A stretch of DNA of 64,000 bases from Pseudanabaena sp. PCC 6802 (GTDB lineage: Bacteria > Cyanobacteriota > Cyanobacteriia > Pseudanabaenales > Pseudanabaenaceae): positions 44,935 through 108,934 of the forward strand of contig NZ_KB235911.1 in NCBI RefSeq assembly GCF_000332175.1, written 5' to 3'. Shown one piece after another: positions 32,646-41,492 of the stretch. The translations under genes and the position numbers were made by a program. The notes below the pieces were generated by a model. It had not been told where the DNA came from. It worked only from the letters and a program-made list of their open reading frames with translations, and did no database searches. Each line of letters opens with the position of its first letter. Positions within the stretch are counted from its first letter, which is position 1.

Positions 32646-32880
32646 CATGTAGAGCGATCGCGGGGAAAACGACCTTGCAATCCGGGTGGTGGATCGCCAT
32701 CCATGTACTTAGTCTAAACGCGCATCACTGGCTCGCTCTTGACTGTGCGTTACTCGGAGTACCCATGCTATTACGGTGTAGTTTCCGTGAAACTAACGAG
32801 CACGGGTACTCCGGTACCGCTTGAGTTGAGCGATCCAGTTCTGAGAGGTTTACGAAGGGGATAACCCGCGATCGCTCTTA
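32646..32880 (+). ncRNA. Retron msr-msd ncRNA
   Basis: The segment is framed by an inverted repeat, a1 AGAGCGATCGCGGG (32651-32664) and a2 (32865-32878), 14 bp perfect. Eight of these bases are the common HIP1 octamer, but the match extends six bases beyond it. Inside is a short msr-like hairpin TGGAT/ATCCA (32690-32703), then a long msd-like hairpin: a 15-bp outer stem with one mismatch (32755-32769 with 32799-32813) enclosing a perfect 7-bp stem TAGTTTC-CGT-GAAACTA (32779-32795). This is the standard retron layout directly before the RT gene. The RT would prime from a branching guanosine and copy the msd to msDNA. Confidence 0.75.
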
Positions 32881-32895
32881 TTTTTGCCCATACCC

Positions 32896-34326
32896 ATGAC
32901 CGAACCAGCACAGCCACGTACGCGTCAGGAACTCTGGGATCGCATCCGTCAAACTTCGAGGGATGAGGTAATCCTGGAGGAAATGATTCGCTTGGGATTT
33001 TGGCCAGCCCAGGGACAAATCCCGCAAGACCCTGCCGATGAGATCCGACGGCGCGGCGAGATCGATCGGGAACTAAAAGAATTACGCAAGGAAGATCGCC
33101 AGCTTCAGGACGAAAAGGTATTAAAAAAGCGCTTGCTAGAGCAACGTCTGGCGGAGTCGCGTCGCAAGCAACAGGAAAACAAAGAGAGGCGCGAGCGGGA
33201 AAGACAAGCTAAATCTGAGGCTTGGCAAGCAAGAAAAACGCAGGAGATCCTGTTTTTAGGCGATGGAGTTTCTCAAGGATTGCACCATCAGCAAGGTGAC
33301 GAGCAGCGCTTGCGATCGCTCGATCTGCCGATTTGCCATACTCCTGCTGAACTTGCGGCAGCGATGGAAATTAGCATCGGCGAGTTGCGATTCCTCGCTT
33401 TCGATCGCCATGTTTCGTTTGTATCCCACTACGTCCGCTTTCAGATTCCCAAAAAGACGGGCGGCACCAGACTGATTTCTGCACCCATGCCGCGCTTAAA
33501 GCGATCGCAATACTGGATACTCAAACACATCCTCACCAGGATATCGCCGCACGATGCCGCCCACGGGTTTCGGCAGGAATTTTCCATTGTGACTAACGCA
33601 CAGCCGCATGTAGGAGCGGATGTAATTATCAATTTCGATCTGCAAGACTTCTTTCCTTCAATTAGTTACAAGCGCGTCAAGGGATTGTTTCGATCGCTGG
33701 GTTATTCGGAGGCTGTTGCCACGATTTTAGGCTTGCTCTGTACGGAACCAGAGGTGGAAGCGATCGAGATGGATGGCAAAACCTACTATGTGGCACTTAC
33801 CGAAAGACACCTCCCCCAAGGCGCGCCGACCAGTCCAGCGATTTCCAATTTACTCTGTCGCCGCCTAGATCGTCGTTTGTCTGAGATGGCAGAAAACGCT
33901 GGTTTTATCTATACCCGCTATGCCGACGATCTCACCTTCTCTAGTGCGGGCGACGCACAACGGCAAATTTGTAATGTCCTCAAACGGACTGAATCCATCG
34001 TAACTCATGAGGGTTTTACGATTAACCCCCAGAAAACTAGAGTGCTGCGCAGTTCTCAGCAACAGGAAGTCACGGGGATTGTTGTAAACGATAAGCTTAA
34101 TGTCGATAAAGCAACGCTCAAACGATTTCGAGCAACGCTATATCAAATAGAGAAGGACGGGCTTGAAGGCAAGCAGTGGGGCAATTCTCAGAATTTGCTC
34201 TCCGCAATTCACGGCTTTGCTAATTTTGTGGCTATGGTTAACCCCGAACGGGGAAAAATATTTTTAGAACAGGTACAGCGAATTAAACAGAAGTACGGGA
34301 AAAAGAAAAGGCGCGATCGTCCGTAG
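32896..34326 (+). CDS. Retron reverse transcriptase
   Basis: This 476-aa protein has retron-specific motifs. NAQPH at 234-238 is the NAxxH of region X, FDLQDFF at 247-253 carries the first catalytic Asp, PQGAPTSP is at 307-314, YADD at 342-345 is the polymerase centre, and VTG at 392-394 is the retron motif that recognises the msr. Residues 1-125 are an extra charged coiled coil (KELRKEDRQLQDEKVLKKRLLEQ), unusual among retron RTs. I use ATG 32896; a TTG at 32884 is in frame. It starts 17 bp after a2. It would synthesise msDNA that controls a toxic effector. Confidence 0.93.
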   Translation: MTEPAQPRTRQELWDRIRQTSRDEVILEEMIRLGFWPAQGQIPQDPADEIRRRGEIDRELKELRKEDRQLQDEKVLKKRLLEQRLAESRRKQQENKERRERERQAKSEAWQARKTQEILFLGDGVSQGLHHQQGDEQRLRSLDLPICHTPAELAAAMEISIGELRFLAFDRHVSFVSHYVRFQIPKKTGGTRLISAPMPRLKRSQYWILKHILTRISPHDAAHGFRQEFSIVTNAQPHVGADVIINFDLQDFFPSISYKRVKGLFRSLGYSEAVATILGLLCTEPEVEAIEMDGKTYYVALTERHLPQGAPTSPAISNLLCRRLDRRLSEMAENAGFIYTRYADDLTFSSAGDAQRQICNVLKRTESIVTHEGFTINPQKTRVLRSSQQQEVTGIVVNDKLNVDKATLKRFRATLYQIEKDGLEGKQWGNSQNLLSAIHGFANFVAMVNPERGKIFLEQVQRIKQKYGKKKRRDRP

Positions 34327-34340
34327 TGGAGATATTACCC

Positions 34341-35762
34341 ATGTCAGAAGAAAAGACCTATTTAGAACTCTCCGAAGCAGAAGGAAGTTCTCACAAGTTT
34401 TATGAAGTGACCATCAAAGAAACAGAAGTGACGATTCGCTACGGTCGCATTGGCGATAAGGGGCAAACTAAAACCGCCACCTTCGCCACGCCTGAAAAAG
34501 CCCTGGCGGATGCCACCAAGAAAATTAATGAGAAGCTGCGCAAGGGATACGAACGGGCGGTGATGGGCGTGCGACAGAAACGAGCCGTCACCCGCCGCCA
34601 GATTGTCAGCAACCGCTCCACCGCTAACCAGGCACCAGTTCTCTGGAAATTTGCTTCGGGAGCGCCTGCGTTTGGCATTTTTATCGATCGCCAGCACTGC
34701 TGGGTGGGCAATCAAGAGGGACGCATTTTTGTGCTCGATCGCGATGGCAAGGTGCAAAATCAATTCCGCTTGCCCGAGGGAGTCAAATGCATCGTTGCCG
34801 ACGATGTGTGGTTATATGCGGGTTGCGATGATGGCAAAGTGTACGATCTGACTGGCAAAGTGCCGCGCGTTGCCTATGAAATTGCGCCTGATGTCGATAT
34901 TTACTGGCTCGATATTAAGGATGGCATCCTGGGCGTGTCCGATTCCCAGGGACAAGTCACTGCAATTAGCCACGAGGATGAGTCGCAGTGGACGCGCAAG
35001 AGTGATGGCACCGCCGGATGGATGGTACGCTGCGATGAGATCGGTATTTATCACGGACATACCCAAGGTGTGGTCATGTACGATTGGGAAGATGGCAGGC
35101 AAATCTGGAAGCAACCTACCAATGGCGCGGTATTGTTTGGCTGGCAAGAGGAGAGCGTGGTTTATGCCGGTACGAGTAATAGTGAGGTTCGTGCCTTTAC
35201 GAAGAAAGGCGAAGTCGGTACGGTCTACAGGTGCGATGCTCCAGTTTATTCCTGTGCTGCTGCCGAAGATGGCAAGTATGTCTTTGCGGGCGATAATTAC
35301 TCCTCGGTCTATTGCTTTAACCAGCAGGGTGATCGCCTGTGGAAGCTAGGCACGGGATGCGGGTCGGCTTTTTCCATGCAGTTTGCGGGCGATCGCCTGT
35401 ATATCGTCACGACAGACGGCTCTCTCGCCTGTATCGATGCCAGTGAAGCCGCGATCGCCGCTGCCCAGACTGGCACTGTGCCGGAAGTAGTCAATATCAA
35501 AGCGCCCAAACAAGAGGCGGCGCTGCCGTCGCCCACTTTAGAGACGACCTCCAATGCAGGTCAGGGCGTAATCGTCGAGTGTTTTCGCGAAGGCAGCCAT
35601 CTGAGGGTGCGAGTGGTATCGCCAGGATATAACCCCAACTGGAGAGTACAGTTCCCCAAAGATATCCGCACCGAGGGCGATCGCTATCTCGTCGATGAAG
35701 TGCGCGAATCAGTCCGTGGCGGCTTTTACCGTGCCTACGGCGATATCAAACGGCTGGTTTAA
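34341..35762 (+). CDS. WGR domain plus beta-propeller protein
   Basis: This 473-aa protein starts at ATG 34341, preceded by GTGGAGA; the frame is also open from a GTG at 34326 that overlaps the RT stop. Residues 1-80 form a WGR domain (YLELSEAEGSSHKFYEVTIKETEVTIRYGRIGDKGQ in parts), related to the one in the WGR-HEAT protein. The rest is a PQQ-like or quinoprotein beta-propeller with repeated VWLYAGCDDGKVY, VVYAGTSNSEVRAF and KYVFAGDNYSSVYCF blades. It immediately follows the RT (14 bp) and is probably an added component of the retron system; I do not know it from described types. Confidence 0.75.
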   Translation: MSEEKTYLELSEAEGSSHKFYEVTIKETEVTIRYGRIGDKGQTKTATFATPEKALADATKKINEKLRKGYERAVMGVRQKRAVTRRQIVSNRSTANQAPVLWKFASGAPAFGIFIDRQHCWVGNQEGRIFVLDRDGKVQNQFRLPEGVKCIVADDVWLYAGCDDGKVYDLTGKVPRVAYEIAPDVDIYWLDIKDGILGVSDSQGQVTAISHEDESQWTRKSDGTAGWMVRCDEIGIYHGHTQGVVMYDWEDGRQIWKQPTNGAVLFGWQEESVVYAGTSNSEVRAFTKKGEVGTVYRCDAPVYSCAAAEDGKYVFAGDNYSSVYCFNQQGDRLWKLGTGCGSAFSMQFAGDRLYIVTTDGSLACIDASEAAIAAAQTGTVPEVVNIKAPKQEAALPSPTLETTSNAGQGVIVECFREGSHLRVRVVSPGYNPNWRVQFPKDIRTEGDRYLVDEVRESVRGGFYRAYGDIKRLV

Positions 35763-35916
35763 CTATTTTGGGCTGAAGCGCTTGTAACACAGGCCTTTCT
35801 CAGCTTCTTGCCAACCGCTGATTGCCGATCGCGGAAAATTTTTTACTAGTAACGATCGCTTATCGGGTAACTGTGGGCAACATGGTGTAAGCCAATAGAG
35901 CGTCTTAACCTGTGAT

Positions 35917-36651
35917 ATGTCCTCTGCTTTTCTCGAGCTAACACCAGAGTCCGATCTCATCCAACTCGTACCCGGCCAACTCAGCCAAATGGCTGATGAA
36001 GTGAGGGGGCTTGAGGGTGACGATACGATCGCTGGCTCGTCAGATCGAGAAATTATCCAGGGCAATCAAGGTAGAGATATTCTCAATGGCGGCGGCGGTG
36101 ACGATGTCTTATTTGGAGGTCGCGATAACGATCTTCTAGATGGAGGCGACGGCAACGATCTGCTAATTGGTGGTTTAGATGACGACCAGTTAGAGGGTGG
36201 CGCAGGCAACGATACCTTATTGGGTAATATGGGCGGTTCCATTCTTTGGGGCGATCGCGGTGCAGATTTGTTTGTGCTCGATCCCAGTCTAGCTGTTCGG
36301 GATATGGGTACTGCGGATAGCACTTCCAATGAGTTGCCACTCATAAATGTCGCACCATATGCCTATATCAAAGATTTTAATGCTAGCGAGGGCGATGCGA
36401 TCGCGCTCGCAGGGGGGCTTACTATCAGTGACTTAGTTCTATTTAGAGCTAATGCCTTTTCTTCCAATCCTGCGCCACGCGGCCAGGTAATTGGGGAAGG
36501 CGGTAGTGATGTTTTGGGAGGGTTACCTGAAATTGCTCAGGTGACTGCGATCGCTCTTGCTTCTACGGGGGGTATCTTAGGGGTAGTGAGAGATGTCTCA
36601 CCTGATTCCTTAAGGTTTATATCCATTTCTGATACCGATTTGACAGTGTGA
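35917..36651 (+). CDS. RTX hemolysin-type calcium-binding protein
   Basis: This 244-aa protein has a central run of RTX nonapeptides (GGGGDDVLFGGRDNDLLDGGDGNDLLIGG in parts, residues 50-105) that bind calcium in a beta roll and act as type I secretion signals. The C-terminal region (YIKDFNASEGDAIALAGG, LGVVRDVSPDSL) matches the DFN-like end of cyanobacterial calcium-binding proteins. It has no N-terminal signal peptide. It precedes another RTX protein on the same strand. Function is unknown, perhaps extracellular or S-layer related. Confidence 0.85.
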   Translation: MSSAFLELTPESDLIQLVPGQLSQMADEVRGLEGDDTIAGSSDREIIQGNQGRDILNGGGGDDVLFGGRDNDLLDGGDGNDLLIGGLDDDQLEGGAGNDTLLGNMGGSILWGDRGADLFVLDPSLAVRDMGTADSTSNELPLINVAPYAYIKDFNASEGDAIALAGGLTISDLVLFRANAFSSNPAPRGQVIGEGGSDVLGGLPEIAQVTAIALASTGGILGVVRDVSPDSLRFISISDTDLTV

Positions 36652-36852
36652 CGTTGTTGCGATCGGGTTTTTAAAGGCTTTTAGACAGCCTCTAACGATC
36701 TGCGGTGAAGCACGAACAACTGTTAGATGTCCTAACAGTAGTCGTTTTGCGGCGCGATTTTGCTTCGCCGATATCGATCGACTGCGTTGATTGACTGGGG
36801 TGTTTGACTGTGCGATCGGGACTTTTAAATGATAGGGGATTTATAAATTACT

Positions 36853-39800
36853 ATGCTACGCGAACTAATTAATTTGTCCAGCAACTCTAATGGATCTCAG
36901 CAATTTGGATATCTAGGTGGAGATTCAGATAGACAACAAGTTCCAGGTCACCTGTCTGCCTGTAGTTGCGAGGGATGTCATTCGCTATATGTCAACCGCG
37001 ATCGCTTATCTCCTCCTCCTGCGATCGACGCAAGATCGGCATCAACTGTTTCAGTAGCACTACCACTTTTGAGTAGCAATCCCAACGCTACCGGAAAACT
37101 ATATCTGGATTTTAACGGTCACACTACATCCGGTACTGGCTGGAATACTAAATATAATGGCGGCGCTGCCTTTACTACGCCTGCTTATAGCGTCGATGCC
37201 GATCCTAATTTTTCGGCTACAGAGATCGCTAACATTACAGAAATTTGGAAGCGAGTTGCAGAGGACTATGCACCGTTTAACATTGATGTGACTACCATCG
37301 ATCCCGGTAATATGTCCGCCGCTAATAACATGCGCGTAGTAATTGGCGGTGCTTGGGATGACTGGTTTGAGGAATCAGGCGGCGCTGGCGGCGTTGCATA
37401 TCTCTTCTCCTGGCAAGATAGCGGCGATACGCCTGCCTTTGTATTTGAGGAAAATTTGGCTAATGGTGACCCTAGATATACAGCGGAAGCGATTTCCCAT
37501 GAAGCGGGTCATACATTGGGACTAGATCATCAAAGCATTTATTCCGGTACTGATAAAACAGACGAGTATAATCCCGGAGGTAATGGTTGGGCTCCAATTA
37601 TGGGAGTCAGCTACTACCAGAGCTTGACTACTTGGCACAATGGACCAAGTGCCGATGGATATAACGTACTTCAAGATGACATGGCGGTCATCGCCTCATC
37701 TGGGAATGGTTTTGGTGGCTATCGCCCTGACGATCGCGGCGATACAAATGCTACGGCAACAGCGCTAACAGCGAGTGGCACTTCTGTATCTGGCTCTGGC
37801 ATCATCAGCCAAACCAGCGATGTCGATGTATTTTCCTTCTCGACGGATGCTGGTGCGATTAGCCTGAATGTTAATGTTGCTGATGTTGGGGCTAATCTGG
37901 ATGCCGTAGCAGAATTGTATGACAGTAATGGTACTCTCGTTACTTCCAGCAATCCTACCAATTCTCAGGCTGCCAGTATCAGTACTACTGTGACGGCAGG
38001 ACAGTACTTCCTGCACGTTAAGAGTAATGGTAGTTACGGACGCGTCGGACAATACTCAATTACTGGAACTCGCGTTATTCCTCCTTCCCCAACCTTATCT
38101 TTCACATCTGCTAGCTATAGCGGTAACGAGGGCAATAGTGGCAGCGCTGTCGGTACTGTTATTGCCACAATTCAGCGTACGGGTGGTAGTGCTGGCAGCA
38201 TCTCCGTGCCCGTACAATTATCGAGTTCTGCGGGAACAGCCAGCGCAGGCAGCGACTATACTAATCAATTTCCATTGACTGTTACTTTCGGTGACGGCGA
38301 AACTACTAAGGATGTATCTATCCCAATTATGGGAGATACCGTGCTCGAGAGTAACGAAACTATTAACCTCCAACTTGGTACCCCTACTGGTGAGGTGGGA
38401 TTAGGAAGTCAGACCACTGCTACTTACACAATTATTAACGACGAACAGGCTCCAACTTTTGCGATCGCAGCGACAAATGCCGTACAGGTGGAAGGAAATT
38501 CTGGCACTAAAGCTTTTACTTTCACTGTAACGCGAGGTGGTAGCACGGGTAGTGCGAATAACGTGAATTGGGCGGTGACGGGCAGTGGTGCGAATCCTGC
38601 TATTGGTGGTGATTTTGGCGGCACTCTCCCCAGCGGTACGGTCTACTTTGCGGCAGGAGAAACCAGCAAACTGGTAACGGTAAACGTTAGTGGAGATACA
38701 GTCTCAGAACAGGATGAGAACTTCACGGTAACGCTATCTAACCCCACAGGCGGAGCCAGCATCACCACTGCGACAGCAACGGGAACCATTCAGAATGATG
38801 ATATTCCCGCGACCTTTGCGATCGCGGCGACAAACGCCGTGCAAATGGAAGGAAATTCCGGCACAAAAGCTTTTACGTTCGCAGTTACCCGAGGTGGTGG
38901 CACGGGCGCTGCTAATAGCGTGTCGTGGGCAGTGACGGGCAGTGGTGCGAATCCCGCTGTTACTGGTGATTTTAGCGGTGCTCTCCCCAGCGGTACGGTC
39001 AACTTTGCAGCGGGTGAGACTAGCAAACTAGTGACGGTAAACGTTATTGGAGATACAGTCACGGAACAGGATGAGGAATTTACAGTTACCCTCTCTAATC
39101 CCACTGGTGGAGCCAGCCTAATCACCCCTACAGCGACGGGTACAATCCAAAACGACGATATCCCAGCGACATTCGCGATCGCGGCGACGAACGCCGTGCA
39201 GATGGAAGGAAATTCCAGCACAAAAGCTTACACGTTTACGATTACGCGAGGCGGTGGCACTGGTTTAGCCAATAGCGTTAAATGGGCAGTGACAGGTAGT
39301 GGAGCTAATCCTGCTAACGCCAGTGATTTTAGCGGTTCTCTCCCTAGCGGTACGGTCTACTTTGCGGCAGGAGAAACCAGCAAACTGGTAACGGTTAATG
39401 TTAGAGGTGATATCTCCTTGGAGCAAAACGAGGAATTCACCGTCACCCTCTCTAATCCTACTAATGGTGCCAGCATTATTGCTCCTACGGCAACGGGAGT
39501 TATCCAAAACGACGATATCCCTGCTACATTAGCGATCGCTGCCACGAATGCAGTTCAGACAGAGGGCAATTCCGGTAGTAAATACTTTACTTTCACGGTG
39601 AGCCGCACCGGAGATACTACTGGTACGAGTACGGCTAGCTGGTCGGTTGCGGGTAGCGGTTCCAACTCTGCTGATGCTGGTGATTTTAACGGTACATCTG
39701 GTACGGTCAGCTTCTCAGCCAGTCAAACCAGTCAAACCGTGACAGTTTATGTGAAAGGAGATGCGATCGCGGAGTTAGACGAGAACTTCACGGTCACGCT

Positions 39801-40383
39801 CTCCAATCCATCAGTGGGAACGGTTATCGGTACGGGAAGTGCCACAGGTACGATTCGCAATGACGATGCGATCGTGGGTACGGCAGGCAGCGACACTCTT
39901 AATGGATTGTCTGGCAACGATACCATTTCTGGTTTAGACGGTCAGGATGTGCTATCTGGTCTGGCAGGCAATGATTCCATCGATGGAGGTTTGAGTAACG
40001 ATCTCCTCACTGGCGGAGTCGGTAACGATACTCTGCTCGGCAACAGCGGTAATGATACCTTAATTGGAATCGATACTGCCCCTGGTGCTACGAGCTTTGG
40101 TATTAATGAAATTGACAGGCTTTCTGGTAGTGTGGGCAGCGATCGCTTTGTCTTAGGAAATGCGAACAGAACCTATTACGTCGGTAGTGGGATGTCAGAT
40201 TACGTCTTGATTACCGATTTCGGTACTGGCGATGTCATCCAAAAATATGGTAGCGACGTACTAACAATTGGTGGTACTTTACCGACAGGCGTTTCTGGTA
40301 AGGCAATCTACCTGGGCACTGACTTGGTCGCAGTAGTACAGGGTGCTGTGCCTACGCTTGCCTCATTTGTGGATGCTGTTTAA
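36853..40383 (+). CDS. Secreted zinc metalloprotease with Calx-beta and RTX repeats
   Basis: This 1176-aa protein has a metzincin-type zinc site near residues 214-226 (SHEAGHTLGLDH), followed by the met-turn-like PIMGVSYYQ. A pre-peptidase-like beta domain lies at about 300-405. Five Calx-beta domains follow (about 410-1000), of which three in the middle are nearly identical at DNA level, then RTX nonapeptides (SGNDTISGLDGQDVLSGLAGNDS). The N-terminus has CSCEGCHS and no signal peptide, consistent with type I secretion. It probably digests extracellular protein and binds calcium or adhesion partners. Confidence 0.85.
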   Translation: MLRELINLSSNSNGSQQFGYLGGDSDRQQVPGHLSACSCEGCHSLYVNRDRLSPPPAIDARSASTVSVALPLLSSNPNATGKLYLDFNGHTTSGTGWNTKYNGGAAFTTPAYSVDADPNFSATEIANITEIWKRVAEDYAPFNIDVTTIDPGNMSAANNMRVVIGGAWDDWFEESGGAGGVAYLFSWQDSGDTPAFVFEENLANGDPRYTAEAISHEAGHTLGLDHQSIYSGTDKTDEYNPGGNGWAPIMGVSYYQSLTTWHNGPSADGYNVLQDDMAVIASSGNGFGGYRPDDRGDTNATATALTASGTSVSGSGIISQTSDVDVFSFSTDAGAISLNVNVADVGANLDAVAELYDSNGTLVTSSNPTNSQAASISTTVTAGQYFLHVKSNGSYGRVGQYSITGTRVIPPSPTLSFTSASYSGNEGNSGSAVGTVIATIQRTGGSAGSISVPVQLSSSAGTASAGSDYTNQFPLTVTFGDGETTKDVSIPIMGDTVLESNETINLQLGTPTGEVGLGSQTTATYTIINDEQAPTFAIAATNAVQVEGNSGTKAFTFTVTRGGSTGSANNVNWAVTGSGANPAIGGDFGGTLPSGTVYFAAGETSKLVTVNVSGDTVSEQDENFTVTLSNPTGGASITTATATGTIQNDDIPATFAIAATNAVQMEGNSGTKAFTFAVTRGGGTGAANSVSWAVTGSGANPAVTGDFSGALPSGTVNFAAGETSKLVTVNVIGDTVTEQDEEFTVTLSNPTGGASLITPTATGTIQNDDIPATFAIAATNAVQMEGNSSTKAYTFTITRGGGTGLANSVKWAVTGSGANPANASDFSGSLPSGTVYFAAGETSKLVTVNVRGDISLEQNEEFTVTLSNPTNGASIIAPTATGVIQNDDIPATLAIAATNAVQTEGNSGSKYFTFTVSRTGDTTGTSTASWSVAGSGSNSADAGDFNGTSGTVSFSASQTSQTVTVYVKGDAIAELDENFTVTLSNPSVGTVIGTGSATGTIRNDDAIVGTAGSDTLNGLSGNDTISGLDGQDVLSGLAGNDSIDGGLSNDLLTGGVGNDTLLGNSGNDTLIGIDTAPGATSFGINEIDRLSGSVGSDRFVLGNANRTYYVGSGMSDYVLITDFGTGDVIQKYGSDVLTIGGTLPTGVSGKAIYLGTDLVAVVQGAVPTLASFVDAV

Positions 40384-40402
40384 CCCTGAAGCTGCCTGTA
40401 AA

Positions 40403-40432
40403 AGCCCCGTACTCTATGCTAGACAAGGGGCT
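40403..40432 (+). terminator. Probable terminator of the metalloprotease gene
   Basis: AGCCCC (40403-40408) pairs with GGGGCT (40427-40432) across an 18-base loop, followed by AAAAACCTTTT. It lies 20 bp after the stop. The loop is long and the T-run short, so strength is uncertain. Confidence 0.4.
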
Positions 40433-40474
40433 AAAAACCTTTTAAGCTTTTGACCTGATGCTAGAGATATAGCT

Positions 40475-40536
40475 ATAGCCAACAGGCTTAGGACGGGGTG
40501 CAGGGGTGGAACCCCTGCGTGGGGGCGCAGCCCCCT
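40475..40536. repeat. Left half of repeat B (copy 2), joined to a family A end across an IS
   Basis: The sequence from TATAGCCAACAGGCTTAGGA to the GGGGGCGCAGCCCCC hairpin matches the left half of repeat B. The IS begins at 40537. On the far side of the IS (41448-41487) the sequence continues with a family A right end, not B. So the original site was either a B/A hybrid or was rearranged. Confidence 0.75.
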
Positions 40537-41447
40537 GTTACCCGACACGCGGTTAGAACATGTAGAACGACACAAGATTTAACCCTCCTCAGGGGAAGTA
40601 AATGGTACACCAGAATTAAGTCAGGATTTGAGATCTCAGGAGGTGTATATGCCCAGTGCAGTAGCTGTCCCCATCCGTCAACGGATGATAGAACTGCGTC
40701 AACAAGGCAAAAGTTATAGAGCGATCGCAGAGGCATTAGGACAATCGCGCCACAGTGTGCGGCAAATCTGTCGGCGCTGGAGCCAAGGAGGAAACAGTGC
40801 ATTGACCCCGGATTATCAACACTGTGGACATGGAGGGATCCGCTCAGAGCGATTAATTTGGCGAGCCGCAATTTAGCTGAAACGACGTCACCCCGACTGG
40901 GGCGGCGGCATCATCCGGGTGCAATTGCAACAACGCTGGCCACAACAGCAAATCCCGAGCGAACGGACATTGCAGAGGTGGTTTGTGCCAGCAGGGGTGT
41001 CCATCCCATTTTATCTCGCTGTCAGGGGACGAACCCGCTTAGAACTCCATCCTGATTTACTCATCTGCACTCGTCCCTATCGACGCTCCCAGGAAGCACA
41101 ACTGTGGTCGTTACAACGGGTTTACACCTACCTGGCGCAGGGTTGCTGGCAACGGAAGGTGGATGCGTCTGGCAGAATCTCTCTCTACAACCGCAATTAC
41201 ACTGTTGCTCGTGCTCTAGCCAAACACCCCGTATGGGTGCGCTTTGATGCCTCCACTGGAGATTGGCTCGTTTTCGATGACGCTGGTCGCGAAGTCGCAC
41301 GTACATTGGCATTGGAAATTAATCCGACCGTTATCTGTCAATTGCAACAGTATCGTTCCACAGCTAAGTATCGTACCCTCTTCCCCAAAACTACTCCTTG
41401 ATGTAACCTGATGTCGCACACATGAGTGAACTGCGTGTCGGGTAACA
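40537..41447 (+). mobile_element. 911-bp IS derivative with 19-bp terminal inverted repeats
   Basis: The ends are TGTTACCCGACACGCGGTT (40537-40555) and AACTGCGTGTCGGGTAACA (41429-41447), complementary at 18 of 19 positions. GCCCCC flanks it on both sides (40531-40536, 41448-41453), a 6-bp target duplication, though the flanking repeat is C-rich. TGT termini and an HTH N-terminus recall IS481-like elements, but the DDE core is absent. It looks like an internally deleted, non-autonomous copy that could still be moved in trans. Confidence 0.8.
40649..41401 (+). pseudogene. Transposase remnant: HTH and C-terminal domain, DDE core deleted, in-frame TAG
   Basis: One reading frame runs from ATG 40649 to 41401 with a single amber codon at 40874-40876. 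Before it is a helix-turn-helix (IRQRMIELRQQGKSYRAIAEALGQSRHSVRQICRRW in parts). After it the frame resumes LKRRHPDWGGGIIRVQLQQRW and continues through a beta-rich end (VDASGRISLYNRNYTVARAL, VWVRFDASTGDWLVF) like the C-terminal domain of integrase-core transposases. The integrase domain that should lie between is missing. Either half alone could still bind DNA. I regard it as a deleted pseudogene. Confidence 0.75.
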
Positions 41448-41487
41448 GCCCCCAACCCCCCTTCTCGTTTTCATCTGAAAACCGCTA
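41448..41487. repeat. Repeat family A, right-end fragment (copy 4)
   Basis: GCCCCCAACCCCCC, a short TTCTCGTTTTCA segment and the family A terminus TGAAAACCGCTA (41476-41487) are present. The left part of a family A element is missing; the repeat B half on the other side of the IS takes its place. Confidence 0.75.
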
Positions 41488-41492
41488 TATAA

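Noticed and set aside
32641..32880. Structured block before the RT as a tRNA or group II intron domain
   Set aside because: No cloverleaf or domain V is visible, and the RT has retron motifs rather than intron maturase features.
38453..39530. Regular 360-bp repeats as a possible CRISPR-like array
   Set aside because: They are protein-coding Calx-beta domains in one continuous frame.
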